The translations under genes were made by a program, and so were the position numbers. A stretch of 47,828 nt of DNA from a virus. The notes under the pieces are model-generated. The model saw nothing but the letters and a program-made list of their open reading frames with translations. It was not told where the DNA came from and did not search any database. Shown in pieces: positions 25,414 through 35,519 of this stretch. How positions within the stretch are numbered: the first letter of the stretch is position 1; each line of letters starts with the position of its first letter. The stretch spans positions 1 through 47,828 of the IMG/VR virus record IMGVR_UViG_3300028030_000018. The stretch is one strand, 5' to 3'.

Positions 25414-27276
25414 TTATATTGTTAGCGGCTCTGTCCGCTCACCATATAGTTTTTTTATATCTGTGTTATTCAGTACTTTATTAAACACACGCGCATGATC
25501 CATCCAGAATTTACTACCGGCATCTGCCTGAAGACTAAACCATAAAGGGCTTAAAATATTGTTAGATGCGCCTGCTTCTAAAGTTCTATCTTTACCATCA
25601 ACCCAAATATGAGAGGATCCGCCGTTATTTAACCATACTACATGATGCCATTTACCATTGTTTAAATTCGACATGTTATCGGTCCATATATAAGACAACA
25701 CATCCGACCCTATTACTCTCAATCTATATAGACCGCTCCCGACACTTTCAGTAGTTATCGCTTGTGTTGGTGTGTTGTTAACACTATCAAAAAAACCAGC
25801 GCTAATACCATAATGCATGTCACCTTCAGCTTTAAACCAAAAAGATATAGAGAAACCATTTACCATATCAAGGTTTATGGACCCTACCGGATTTGAATAA
25901 TTTCCATTCTCGGAATACAAACTATGGTATTCAGTAGGTGGCGCAAATCTATCAGCGTAAAAAATACTGTCGCTATGATAGTGGAGGCCTCCGGCCGATA
26001 AATTGTACCTAGCTCCGCAATCAAGAGCATTACCTTCAAATCTATATAAAGCTACAGCTGAGCCGTCCTTTAAATATTCTGTAGCTTTGAGACTATCGTT
26101 GAAAAACTGACGCGCTACTATGGTACTTGTTACATGATTGTTTATAAACCGTAAATCGTCTAAATAAACACCAGCTACGCCTGTACGATCACCGAAAGTA
26201 AACATATTAGCTGTATTCAAAGTAGCTACCATGACACCTTCCACAGATGTGGTGTCCATACCGTTGACATATATTTTGATTTTATGACCCCCGCCATCAG
26301 AAATAAAGGAAATCAAATAATGGTTAACATTACTATAACTCGGATTGTCGCCTTCAGCGTTAGTAGTAACATAATCACCGCTCACAACCACATTACTTGC
26401 ATTAACTTGAATATCTACCTTAGGCGATGGATCCCCTTCAATGAAGGCTTTTAATACAGAACCAGGCATACCACCGGGTACCCAAAATGCTATGGCTGAT
26501 TTAGTATACACAAAAGGGAAGTTTTTAACTATTAAACCTTTTTGATTGTCGTCTACATATATTCCTTTAGTATATCTGCAGTTATTGGTGTAAGATACTT
26601 CAGAAGCAGGATCACCATTATATTTACCTGCAATACATTTATCTGGAGGAGCCATATAATTGTATAGATTATCCTGAAATCTATAATGAGCAAAAACACC
26701 TGCATACATAACTGTATATGTAGTGGCTAAATGATCGTAAGGTACTGCTTGCGTAGGCGCGAAACAAGGATGATAGACTTGCGCACCTCCGGAATAGTAC
26801 GGGTCTGTACTTAAGGTAGGGCCTGTTTTATCTCCGCAATATGTGAGTTCTTTGGTTTCACATATAGATGAAACTGTTATAGGATCGCCATTTATATCTG
26901 TAACTTGATCGCCATTCTCGTCGTAAACATAAGCATCACCGAAAAAATGATCTACTTTTAACGCCTGATTCCAACCTTCATCCGATCTCGTTGTTTTGTA
27001 TGAATTAGATATGATATAAACCAGATGAAATAAAGGTTTATTAAAATCTGGTAACCTTACAAGAAACGGTTTGGTACCGTGATTTAAATCACCTAAATAA
27101 AAAGCTCTCCAATCTTGTTGTTTTTGATCTGTATCCAAGAACAACTGTAATGTATAATGGGTGGGAGTAACACGCAATCTATTACCCAAACCATTATAAC
27201 TATGGGTTTGTATCTTGGTGTCGTTTTTGAAGGCGCATTCGCCTAATTTATCTTCGGGAAATTTAATATAGGCCAT
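25414..27276 (-). CDS. Tail protein with two LamG-like domains
   Basis: 620 residues. The N-terminal 115 residues resemble the N-terminus of the next gene's product (a strand-rich unit with a WRAFY helix and a PFLVRL strand). Two concanavalin/LamG-like domains follow, about 190-395 and 400-610, each beginning with a [YL]-x-F-x-x-N-L-like strand (AHYRFQDNL, ALYRFEGNAL) and containing the typical KWHHVVW and WVDG strands. LamG domains bind glycans, so this is a plausible adhesin. AAGGAGG upstream of ATG. Confidence 0.75.
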   Translation of the reverse strand: MAYIKFPEDKLGECAFKNDTKIQTHSYNGLGNRLRVTPTHYTLQLFLDTDQKQQDWRAFYLGDLNHGTKPFLVRLPDFNKPLFHLVYIISNSYKTTRSDEGWNQALKVDHFFGDAYVYDENGDQVTDINGDPITVSSICETKELTYCGDKTGPTLSTDPYYSGGAQVYHPCFAPTQAVPYDHLATTYTVMYAGVFAHYRFQDNLYNYMAPPDKCIAGKYNGDPASEVSYTNNCRYTKGIYVDDNQKGLIVKNFPFVYTKSAIAFWVPGGMPGSVLKAFIEGDPSPKVDIQVNASNVVVSGDYVTTNAEGDNPSYSNVNHYLISFISDGGGHKIKIYVNGMDTTSVEGVMVATLNTANMFTFGDRTGVAGVYLDDLRFINNHVTSTIVARQFFNDSLKATEYLKDGSAVALYRFEGNALDCGARYNLSAGGLHYHSDSIFYADRFAPPTEYHSLYSENGNYSNPVGSINLDMVNGFSISFWFKAEGDMHYGISAGFFDSVNNTPTQAITTESVGSGLYRLRVIGSDVLSYIWTDNMSNLNNGKWHHVVWLNNGGSSHIWVDGKDRTLEAGASNNILSPLWFSLQADAGSKFWMDHARVFNKVLNNTDIKKLYGERTEPLTI

Positions 27277-28475
27277 TAACTTACCTCCTTATATAAATAT
27301 TCTATTCGACTGTCTCCTAAATCATCATTGAGTAGTCTTAACTGATCTATTCTACCTCCAAAACCATTACGACCTAAAAACATATCATGAGCTGTAATAC
27401 CTGCAGGTATTGAACCTACCTGACCTAACGACTCGCTACCATCTATGTAGATATGTACCTCTGAAGGACTAGCAGGTATAGGTCTAAATACTACACATAT
27501 ATGCTGCCATTCTGTTACTGTCTTGCCATGTCCAGGGTCATAGTCATTGATAGAATCACTAGCAGATATAGCATCTACAGTAAAATCAGGTCCGCTAATT
27601 ATTAACTTGTTTGATAAGGCGTCGAACTCGATATACATCTTAACTGTACCAGCTTCTTCTGCTTCAAAAACCCTACCTGAGGCAGAAGAGTCAACAGCTA
27701 ACCAAAAAGATATAGTGTCGTTTGTAAAACTTAGAGGAATACTGTTTACTATAAAACCGGCATTACTACCATTAAACTTAGCGGAATGATCTATATAACC
27801 TATATTGTATGTATTATCTGAGGAAGTTGCGTTATAGTTACCATCTGCTTCTAAATCGTTGTTATTAAATCTATATAAAGCATAACACATACCATCACCA
27901 AAAACATCTCTTGGCGACGCAGGCGGATTAATACAGTCCTCCATATTAGCACCATCAAAACGATTAGAGTGAGTACATGTAACTTCGTTATCTTCTTCCT
28001 CTGTATCTATGAAGAAAGTACCATATATTCCACCACAATCTAAACTTTGAGGTGGCTCTCCTCCTGCTGCCGTATAAGTCCAGTTACCATCGTCATCATA
28101 AGAGTACCCTTTAGGAGGCTGTACTTCTTCTAAATCTAGTACCCCATGCCAGCCATCCATGTCTCGTTTAAACTGAGGATTCATTTTAGTCATTCTAACT
28201 AGTACTTGCTTGAAGTAACCGTATCTATTCATTTTCATGAAAAACGAATCACCTCCATTCTTTATGACTTCGTAGAACTTATGCCATTCTTTCATTAGTT
28301 CGTCAGTTTCCATCTGCATAGTAACTTTGAATTTTGAGGGGAGTTTGAACGCTTTCAAACCCAAACCTTTATTTATCTTTTGCTCTGTAGTAAGAGGCAA
28401 TACAAAAACACATCGGACGCTTAATGAGTGAGGTAATTTCGGTGTCTCTGTTATATCGCATTTACAAGGTATCAC
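27276..28475 (-). CDS. Tail protein with one LamG-like domain
   Basis: 399 residues, starting with GTG and preceded by GGGAG; the start overlaps the previous stop (GTGTGA). The N-terminal 120 residues contain an EWHKFYEVIKNGG helix and FFMKM and VLVRM strands, related to the unit in the product at 25414. A cysteine-rich linker (about 145-185) leads to a LamG-like domain at about 195-398 (ALYRFNNNDL, EWQHICVVF, IYIDG). It appears to be a paralogue of the longer neighbour. Confidence 0.72.
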   Translation of the reverse strand: MIPCKCDITETPKLPHSLSVRCVFVLPLTTEQKINKGLGLKAFKLPSKFKVTMQMETDELMKEWHKFYEVIKNGGDSFFMKMNRYGYFKQVLVRMTKMNPQFKRDMDGWHGVLDLEEVQPPKGYSYDDDGNWTYTAAGGEPPQSLDCGGIYGTFFIDTEEEDNEVTCTHSNRFDGANMEDCINPPASPRDVFGDGMCYALYRFNNNDLEADGNYNATSSDNTYNIGYIDHSAKFNGSNAGFIVNSIPLSFTNDTISFWLAVDSSASGRVFEAEEAGTVKMYIEFDALSNKLIISGPDFTVDAISASDSINDYDPGHGKTVTEWQHICVVFRPIPASPSEVHIYIDGSESLGQVGSIPAGITAHDMFLGRNGFGGRIDQLRLLNDDLGDSRIEYLYKEVS

Positions 28476-29914
28476 ACTATCTCCCTTATTACGAAACTGG
28501 CTTCTGCTAGTGTACCTAACCTATCATCTGTTTTTACAGTAGTCAAAGGCATTTTCTTGATTCTACCTAGTAACATAGTAGAAGCGAATCTATCTTGACT
28601 ATCTGTTTTACAATTATCAAAGGTATCGCTCCCGTTAATAATAACTTCTTTTCCACCTAACGATACAAACAATCGATCGTATATATCGAAGAAAGTAGTC
28701 CAGAACCTAAACTTACCTTTATAGTCCTTTACTTTAAGTCCCTCTTTGTAATGAATTACATTGAAAATAACTTCCACAGGCGAAAAATCAACGAACTCTG
28801 TAGAGAATTTAAAATCTGAGATACCCAAATCAACAGATAAACCTAACTGTATAGTACCTAAGAAACACTGAGCACCTATAAGTTCTACTTCTACGGTACT
28901 TTCGTGCGGTAGTATTTGCGTACGCTGTTCTGGATTCTGATGACTTGAATACAATACAACGGTTGATGGATAGTGCTCTGCTGCATCTCTTATATCTCGT
29001 CTATTATCGGGTACATAATTTAGTAGTTCGTATACAACTGTACCGTCGCTATGAATAAATCTTAAATTAACAGCTTCTGCTTGCAGTCTTCCTAGTGCTA
29101 CAGTATCAAAAGCGGTATCACCTTGAATTACAAACTTACAACTGTTTTTAACAGCTAAACCTGTATAGTTTTTAGCGTCTAATACCAGTTCAGGTTCGTA
29201 TGTATCTATCAATTCCCATCTAGTATCATCCGCTATATCCATACTTCCACCAAACTGTGTAACGAACGCAGAACTTAAAATATCTGCTTCGTCCGTACTC
29301 CATACGCCATTTAATGTTGCTTTGAATTGTGTACCAGTGTCAAAGAATATTAAACCGGGATACAATACAGCGAACTGAGCTGTTGTATAGGTGGTGGTAG
29401 AATCGACTGTACCGGGAGTCTCCATAGATGTACCACCTGAATACTTAATAACATCTACATTAGCGCCATTCATGGTAAATTTAATATACTCTGAAGTACC
29501 GGCAGGTGGAAAGTTTATCTGGCCAAACACATCAGGACCGTAAGTATCTGTTAAAGTTCGAGGGAAAGCATAATCCCATAACATAAAACCAAATCCCCAT
29601 TTAACCCTCATAATGGTAGGTGTGGTGGTATTAAGGAACACCCAATATTTATCGAAGTGAGCATGATAAAAAGTTCTATCAGTTTCACAGCGTACAAACT
29701 TAACAAAATTCTCGTCAATATCTAAAACCAGTAAATCTCTTGGTTCTGGTGTAACATAGGTTCTCACATGTTGTTTAGCTCTATAATAAGCACCGTATTC
29801 TACTACTTTATCATATTTGTCGTAATCAGTATCCCAACTATACACTTGAATAGCATTAGCCGAATCTTCAGTATACTCTAATAGTCTACTATTAATAGGT
29901 TCGCTTATAGTCAT
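28472..29914 (-). CDS. Minor tail protein
   Basis: 480 residues, directly downstream of the tape measure gene, where distal tail or baseplate hub proteins usually lie. It is beta-rich with no recognisable catalytic motif or membrane segment. AAGGAG before the ATG and a coupled stop/start with the next gene support translation. Exact role is inferred from gene order. Confidence 0.6.
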   Translation of the reverse strand: MTISEPINSRLLEYTEDSANAIQVYSWDTDYDKYDKVVEYGAYYRAKQHVRTYVTPEPRDLLVLDIDENFVKFVRCETDRTFYHAHFDKYWVFLNTTTPTIMRVKWGFGFMLWDYAFPRTLTDTYGPDVFGQINFPPAGTSEYIKFTMNGANVDVIKYSGGTSMETPGTVDSTTTYTTAQFAVLYPGLIFFDTGTQFKATLNGVWSTDEADILSSAFVTQFGGSMDIADDTRWELIDTYEPELVLDAKNYTGLAVKNSCKFVIQGDTAFDTVALGRLQAEAVNLRFIHSDGTVVYELLNYVPDNRRDIRDAAEHYPSTVVLYSSHQNPEQRTQILPHESTVEVELIGAQCFLGTIQLGLSVDLGISDFKFSTEFVDFSPVEVIFNVIHYKEGLKVKDYKGKFRFWTTFFDIYDRLFVSLGGKEVIINGSDTFDNCKTDSQDRFASTMLLGRIKKMPLTTVKTDDRLGTLAEASFVIREIV

Positions 29915-29923
29915 CTTGTCTCC

Positions 29924-32900
29924 TTATAAAGCATCTTGATAGCTTGCTTGTTCTTCTATGGTTGTTTGATGTCTGAGTTCGTTTAATATTTCCTCTGCTT
30001 TAGACCATAAATCATTGATGTCTTTCTCTTTCTCTACACGCTGAACAGCATCAATGTAAGTGTCAAATCTACGCATATATTCCTCTACTGTGGGTACCAT
30101 ATCTTTACTAGATCTCAAGGCTTCCTCTAAACTATCTAAATAATTTTTAGCCCCTTCTTTTGTAGAACGATCTTGCATATTAGCGAACTGAGTCATGAAG
30201 TTGGCTTGTTGTTCTGAGGTATAAGGACTTAAATCACCTGTTATTGCTCTAGTGATTCTGTCTACATAATCACTCACAGATTTATCTACCTCTTTTGCAG
30301 CTTCCTCAGCTGTGTCTCTTGTATCGGCGAACGCCTGAGACATTTGAAGCAACATAATATAAGTTTCCCTACCTGCCTTGGTAGATGTGTCTTGGGCTGC
30401 TAGTAAATCTCTATAACCTTGAAGTGTTTTAGGTAGTGTTAGGTTATAATCAGCGAATACTTTTCGTAGATTATTTAACTCCATCGTTGTACGTTGTTCG
30501 TCTGTTAAGATGCTATTCGTATAAGTACTTACCAGCGAGGCAAACTCAGACATACCTCCTGCTTGTTCTACTAATGCTATTGTCTGTTCTTGAGCCGATA
30601 TTCTTTGTGTTTCTATAGTTTGTGTAGCGTTTTCGCTTACTTGAATAGTGGCCCTCATAGATTCGTTAAAACCATCAGTGACACCTGTCGCTTCTCTCAA
30701 CAAATCAATATATTGTTGTTGGGTAGGTGTAACATCGTTTACATTAAAATTCTCAAATGTAGGTGTTATAGGTGCGTTACCGGGATTAGTAATAATCTGC
30801 GATACTTGTATTCTATACGCGTCGTTTATATTTAAGCCGGCCAACTGTAATGCTTGTGTAGCTTGTTGGTATTCTAAACTGATACGCACCAAAGTCTGTA
30901 AATCTGTCTCAGTACCGCGTCTAAAAGTACTAACCAATTCGCTGAACACTTTAGAATCTTCAATTACACCGTTAAACACTTCACTAAATATTTCATCTAA
31001 TCGTTTTGCTAAAGCTTCTTTATCTAAATCGAATAAACTCACAAAATCAATGTTAACTGTTTGATCACCTATTAACTTAGCTATTTTATCTCTATCGAAA
31101 CCTAATGCTACAGCGGAGGATAATATAGCTTGATATCCTTCATTAAACGATTGCGCTAATTGTGTTTTTATCTCTGGTGGTAGTTGAGTGAGCTCTCTTC
31201 TTGTTTTAGTTGAAGATAACAAGCCCCACAAGCCTGTACTTTTAAACTCAGCACTTAAATAAGCTTGGATGTTAGCCGATTGGGCGCTAAGCAAATCTCT
31301 AAACGATTGCTCGCCGAAAAATAAACCCGAATCTATCAACTTTCTGCTATGTGTGGTAATACCTAACTCACTCGAACGACTATAGTTATATAAATCAGCT
31401 CCACTACCATTTAACGAACTCAAATATGTCTTACCTTGATCGCTTAACGATATATTCGCTATAGATATAGCTGTTCTATTAAACGAAGTAACCAAAGCTG
31501 TTAAATGTCTGTTAGTTTCTCGTGCTTCAGCTAACAGAGGATATTGAGCTGCGGAGAAAGCCGATTTTAAAGTACTGAATGTAGGTCCTTCGAATTTGGT
31601 TTGTCCTTTAACCTCTTCAATTTTTTGTTTGATTTGTTCGGCTGTATCTTTCGAAATTCCTCTGAATATCTGAAGTACTACGCCTACTATTGTACCGCTC
31701 TTACCCCAGTCACCTTGAGTCAATGAGTTTATAAAATCTTCTAATACGCCCCTAATAGAAGCAGCAAAATCACCTGTTTGGGCAAATGTATCGGCAAAAG
31801 CCGCCACAGTATCCATAGCTAAACGATAACGAATCTCTGCGTATTTGTTTTTAGCTTTTTCGTATTCTACGCCGGCTTTAAGTAGTTCGGTTTCTTTTTT
31901 AGTTTTTATTAGAACTTGATCTGCTGTTTTGGTGCGTAGTTTAGAATAAGCTTCTACATCTAGTTTGATTTGTTCGTATGCGGCTTTAGCTTTATCCACA
32001 TCGAATTTAGCTTCTAATACTGGCTGTACTGCAGGAACTGCATTGTTTATCTCTCTCTGACTTTCAACTTGGGTAGCCTCTGTTAAAGCTTTTTGAATCT
32101 GCGTATTTACTTCTAAGTCTCTATAGTTTAAACGGATACGCTCTTCTACTAACTTATTATATCGTACAGCTAATGCAATTAACTCTCGCGCAGCTGTATT
32201 TCGTAAAGAAGCTATTTTTTCTTTAACTATAGTTGTTTGTCTTGCTTTTAATAATTGATTAATCTCTTCAGCTATGAGTTTGGCGTCTTGTTGTGCTCTG
32301 TTGATTTGTTTGGTAATTAATAGTTCGCGTTGTTGTATATCGGATGTACCTGAAGTCACCAATTTAAACTGCGCATCTAATTCGCGTCTCTGCAGTGTAG
32401 CTTTTTTAAGCGCTCGTTCTTTCTCTAACCTAAGAATCAATGCGTTGGACTCTTTATTATACCGCTTCATAAGTTTATCGTGAGCTTCTTTTAACTGTGA
32501 AGGTGATGGTCCTGTCTTGGTGTATAAAGAGGTACTTCTCTTAAATTTTTCTTGTGCTCGTTTTTGGGCTTCGGCTGCTTTAAGAGCGTCAAGTCTCATC
32601 TCTTTGGTGACAGCTGCCGCTTCTGCTGCCTTCTTAATCCACTCATCTGTGAACTCGGTGAGTTTTTTCATTCTCTCACCTTCCTCAGCTACAACCTGTA
32701 AATATTTTGTGTTCGATTTTTTTCGAAAATCTTCTATGGCTTTTAGTTGGTTTTTTAGTGCTTCTTCTTCATTTCCAAGTAACGGGTTGGTTATTTGTGT
32801 GCCTGCTATATCTATACCTGTAAGCCAATTAATCCACTCAACAATTTTAAGCTTCATACGAGTTATTATTTCCTCGATACTTAAATCGAATGCGAGCATC

Positions 32901-33940
32901 TCTTTATCTAACCAAGCCATAAATATAGTATATTCTGATTTTAAAGCAGGGCCTATAGTATCGAAACCTTGATAAGCATTTAAACCGATCCATACCAATC
33001 TATCAACCCATAAATCAGAGGCAGCTATCATTCCTTTTATGGCGTCAATGTAGTGGTTTTGTAGTCCTGGTAATGTTTTATCTGTATCATCTAAAGCTTT
33101 TCTAAGAGCGTCAATTCTACTAGTCACAAAATCTGTGATACCTAAGGATCTATCAAGTTGACCCACAAAACGCTGCCATGCATTACTCATTTGTGTGGTA
33201 CTTTGACCCATAGTACGAGCCATTTCAGAGAACTCTTTATCTATTTTATCTTTTTGACTTACAAGAGAGTTCAACACAACAGCTGCTGTGAGTTTACCTT
33301 CCTTAGCCATGTTACGCAATTCACCTATCTGCACATGAAGACCATCTGCTATAGCTTGCGATACACGAGGAATCTGCTCCATTACAGAATTAAGTTCTTG
33401 ACCTCTTAGAGCGTCAGCTGCTAACCCTTGAGTAAACTGTACAAGTGCGGCATTAGCTGAAGCTGCATTAGCTCCCGATATTACAAGAGCTTTAGCTATG
33501 GCTTCCGTTACAGTTAAACGCTTCTCATCCTCGATATTCATTGTGAAAGTGTTTCTAGCAATACGCGTATATAAATTAGCTAACGATTCGTATGCTGCTC
33601 GCGAACGCTGAGCTATATCAAATATAGCCTCTTGTTTTTGTATAAGTTCATCGGAAGAATCTGAAACCAATCTTATCCTAGCATTTGTTAGGTTCCACGC
33701 ATCTGCTGTTTCTAATATCGAGGTAGTTGCTCTTATACCATACTCACCTACAACCGTGGCTGCCAACGAAGCCACAGCTGCTTGAGTTAATCTTATGGAG
33801 GCTGCCGTTCTTCTAAATTGTGAACGCATTGAGTTATTTGCATTGCGTGTTTCTTGCTCGGCTCTACGCAAATCACGCTGCAACTGTCTCATATCTGCGC
33901 GCATTTCGATAATAATCTGATCTTGTATAGTTAAAGCCAT
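29924..33940 (-). CDS. Tape measure protein
   Basis: 1338 residues, the longest product. The N-terminus has a coiled-coil (MRQLQRDLRRAEQETRNAN) and a tape-measure core near 60-260 (GQELNSVMEQIPRVSQAIA and GKLTAAVVLNSL), as in TMP families of siphophages. Long charged helices occupy about 450-720. It fixes tail length; a product this size suggests a tail of roughly 200 nm by the usual 1.5 angstrom per residue rule. It follows the G/GT chaperone genes, as expected. Confidence 0.9.
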   Translation of the reverse strand: MALTIQDQIIIEMRADMRQLQRDLRRAEQETRNANNSMRSQFRRTAASIRLTQAAVASLAATVVGEYGIRATTSILETADAWNLTNARIRLVSDSSDELIQKQEAIFDIAQRSRAAYESLANLYTRIARNTFTMNIEDEKRLTVTEAIAKALVISGANAASANAALVQFTQGLAADALRGQELNSVMEQIPRVSQAIADGLHVQIGELRNMAKEGKLTAAVVLNSLVSQKDKIDKEFSEMARTMGQSTTQMSNAWQRFVGQLDRSLGITDFVTSRIDALRKALDDTDKTLPGLQNHYIDAIKGMIAASDLWVDRLVWIGLNAYQGFDTIGPALKSEYTIFMAWLDKEMLAFDLSIEEIITRMKLKIVEWINWLTGIDIAGTQITNPLLGNEEEALKNQLKAIEDFRKKSNTKYLQVVAEEGERMKKLTEFTDEWIKKAAEAAAVTKEMRLDALKAAEAQKRAQEKFKRSTSLYTKTGPSPSQLKEAHDKLMKRYNKESNALILRLEKERALKKATLQRRELDAQFKLVTSGTSDIQQRELLITKQINRAQQDAKLIAEEINQLLKARQTTIVKEKIASLRNTAARELIALAVRYNKLVEERIRLNYRDLEVNTQIQKALTEATQVESQREINNAVPAVQPVLEAKFDVDKAKAAYEQIKLDVEAYSKLRTKTADQVLIKTKKETELLKAGVEYEKAKNKYAEIRYRLAMDTVAAFADTFAQTGDFAASIRGVLEDFINSLTQGDWGKSGTIVGVVLQIFRGISKDTAEQIKQKIEEVKGQTKFEGPTFSTLKSAFSAAQYPLLAEARETNRHLTALVTSFNRTAISIANISLSDQGKTYLSSLNGSGADLYNYSRSSELGITTHSRKLIDSGLFFGEQSFRDLLSAQSANIQAYLSAEFKSTGLWGLLSSTKTRRELTQLPPEIKTQLAQSFNEGYQAILSSAVALGFDRDKIAKLIGDQTVNIDFVSLFDLDKEALAKRLDEIFSEVFNGVIEDSKVFSELVSTFRRGTETDLQTLVRISLEYQQATQALQLAGLNINDAYRIQVSQIITNPGNAPITPTFENFNVNDVTPTQQQYIDLLREATGVTDGFNESMRATIQVSENATQTIETQRISAQEQTIALVEQAGGMSEFASLVSTYTNSILTDEQRTTMELNNLRKVFADYNLTLPKTLQGYRDLLAAQDTSTKAGRETYIMLLQMSQAFADTRDTAEEAAKEVDKSVSDYVDRITRAITGDLSPYTSEQQANFMTQFANMQDRSTKEGAKNYLDSLEEALRSSKDMVPTVEEYMRRFDTYIDAVQRVEKEKDINDLWSKAEEILNELRHQTTIEEQASYQDAL

Positions 33941-34581
33941 TTAAAACATTCCTTGTATAATATTATCTAGTTCTGCGCCTGTAACCTGTTGCGGTTTGCG
34001 TACCTCTTTGCTAATCATGAAATCACTCATTTTCTTTTTACCTCCCATATAATTACTTATGAGAGATAATAAACTGGCCAGCTGTACCTCGTTCACTATA
34101 AACGAAAAAGGTTCGTATCTGTGATATACTTTCCATTCTTCGTATTCCTGGGCGCTCATTGTTTTATCAAGGTGACCTACCGTACAACCTAAACTACGAG
34201 CTAGTCTAAACTTGAAAAAATCTATACTTCCTACTTTCCCTCTGACTCTACCAATGCTTTTTCTAGTGCTTCGGCGCCTTTAGGGTCTATAATTGCGTAT
34301 ATCTCATCCAGTGCAGCCTTAGCATTCTCATTTAATCCTTTAAGTTCTTCGGTAGTCATTTTAGGTTTTACCAAAGCTTTACTGATTTTCTCGAATCTAA
34401 CATCCAGAGCCTTATCATAATCGATATCAGGTTGTCCTTTATCGTCCACACCTCTGATCATTGAGCGTGTAAACTCGCTTTGCTCACCAAGTGTTAACTC
34501 TCTTATGACAACTTTACTGTTAAGCGCTTTAATAAAATGCTCTTTCTCTTTCGGTTTGAATACATCAAATACATTACTCAT
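33941..34581 (-). CDS. Tail assembly chaperone GT (-1 frameshift product)
   Basis: A lambda G-T type fusion: the G frame (34581 to 34234), then a -1 shift at GGGAAAG (34240-34234), re-reading base 34234 and continuing to 33941. The predicted product is 213 residues. After the shift the frame reads without stop through LARSLGCTVGHL and MSAQEYEEW, typical of gpT-like domains. The heptamer is the same as in lambda, and the G stop codon follows it directly. A 72-codon frame alone (34159-33941) is not likely to be a separate gene. Confidence 0.88.
34231..34581 (-). CDS. Tail assembly chaperone G
   Basis: 116 residues, acidic and helical, between tail tube and tape measure genes. It is the unshifted product of the G/GT pair. 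ACAAGGATTAATT precedes the start. The last sense codons GAG GGA AAG form the slippery heptamer with the TAG stop next. It would bind the tape measure protein during tail tube assembly and is not part of the virion in lambda. Confidence 0.85.
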   Translation of the reverse strand: MSNVFDVFKPKEKEHFIKALNSKVVIRELTLGEQSEFTRSMIRGVDDKGQPDIDYDKALDVRFEKISKALVKPKMTTEELKGLNENAKAALDEIYAIIDPKGAEALEKALVESEGK

Positions 34582-34624
34582 AATTAATCCTTGTCTTTAA
34601 TATTATCCGTAAATAAACAGGTTA

Positions 34625-34694
34625 TTTACTTCGAAGAACCTCCATGGACAAGGCACAGAGGCTCGTCGAAGTAAACAAGAAAAATCTTGTTTAC
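34625..34694 (-). promoter_or_regulatory. Two overlapping hairpins after the tail tube gene
   Basis: On the minus strand, GTAAACAAG/CTTGTTTAC (34694-34671) encloses ATTTTT and includes the tube gene stop. A longer stem, TTTACTTCGA plus GAGCCTC with GAGGTTC plus TCGAAGTAAA (34675-34625), follows. They share 34671-34675, so the full stems cannot both form. Without a U-run this is best read as an mRNA stabiliser or attenuator separating the abundant tube protein from the chaperones. Confidence 0.55.
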
Positions 34695-35146
34695 GCCGCT
34701 TTTGTAACAGTAGCTGAACCTTTAAATTCTAAAGAAAAGGTAAGCTCAACTTTACTATCTTTTGGCATAGCCATATCCCACTCTGCTACTCCCATTCTAG
34801 CTGAAATTTGTGTACCATGAGCTCCACCTGATGGTGTATTGTCGAACTCAATCACTACATCGATTTCAGTGTTGTTGTCGAAAGCTGTTTTTATTTTATC
34901 CTGACCATCTGCATTATCTTCATTATATAAAAGACCTAGTGTTAGAGGATCTCTCGTAATAGAACCTAAACCTACTGTTGATTCATTAGAACTCATACAT
35001 GAATATGTTTTCTTTGCTCTTGTTTGTTTATAGTTACCTAAATCAATAATACATTTAACTTCAGAAGGTGATCCTGCTGGTACTCCTGCGGTTACAGCGT
35101 CCACAGTAACCTTAACTAATTGTGTATCTACTCCGCTTATTGCCAT
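34691..35146 (-). CDS. Major tail (tube) protein
   Basis: 151 residues, beta-rich, with a profile typical of siphophage tube proteins: an early DLGNYKQTRAKKTYSCM strand-loop, a central acidic helix region and C-terminal VELTFSLEFKGSATV strands. Its position between tail terminator and G chaperone genes is diagnostic. TTAGGAGTAAATT upstream. Followed by strong hairpins that may set its high expression. Confidence 0.82.
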   Translation of the reverse strand: MAISGVDTQLVKVTVDAVTAGVPAGSPSEVKCIIDLGNYKQTRAKKTYSCMSSNESTVGLGSITRDPLTLGLLYNEDNADGQDKIKTAFDNNTEIDVVIEFDNTPSGGAHGTQISARMGVAEWDMAMPKDSKVELTFSLEFKGSATVTKAA

Positions 35147-35155
35147 AATTTACTC

Positions 35156-35518
35156 CTAATTTTTAATATAAAACATAATTTTAATGTAATACCTCTCTTG
35201 AGATATAGTATTTTGGTCTACGGGGTGGGAATTGCTAATATACGCAGAATTTAAGCGCTTATTAGCGATAAATTGAGTTACTCTATCTGCTAAATTATAT
35301 GCTGTTACCTTAGTTAATGCGTAACAGGTAACATATAAACCTAGCACATCTTCACTACAACCCTCGTATGACAATTGATTGCTCATAAGAGGAACCACAT
35401 CCACATACAACCATTCATCCACTGTAGGTTTTTTAATGGACGACGCAAAATGTACTTCACCGGGCCAGTTTGTACTGAACTCTGTCTCTATTTCTCTTAA
35501 AATATCTTGCAGCAACAT
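35156..35518 (-). CDS. Tail terminator protein
   Basis: 120 residues. An N-terminal helix followed by WLYVDVVPLMSNQ, YVTCYALTKVTA and RYYIKIMFYI gives the alpha/beta pattern of tail terminator/completion proteins (lambda gpU type). It lies between the HK97 gp10-like gene and the tube gene as expected. The ribosome site is weak; the start is 1 nt after the previous stop, suggesting coupling. Confidence 0.7.
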   Translation of the reverse strand: MLLQDILREIETEFSTNWPGEVHFASSIKKPTVDEWLYVDVVPLMSNQLSYEGCSEDVLGLYVTCYALTKVTAYNLADRVTQFIANKRLNSAYISNSHPVDQNTISQERYYIKIMFYIKN

Positions 35519-35519
35519 C

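Noticed and set aside
32517-32972. 151-codon plus-strand frame inside the tape measure gene
   Set aside because: Antisense shadow of a long real coding region; no ribosome site.
33941-34159. Independent 72-codon tail gene
   Set aside because: The frame is continuous with the GGGAAAG slippery site of the G gene and matches a T-type extension, so it is best read as part of GT.
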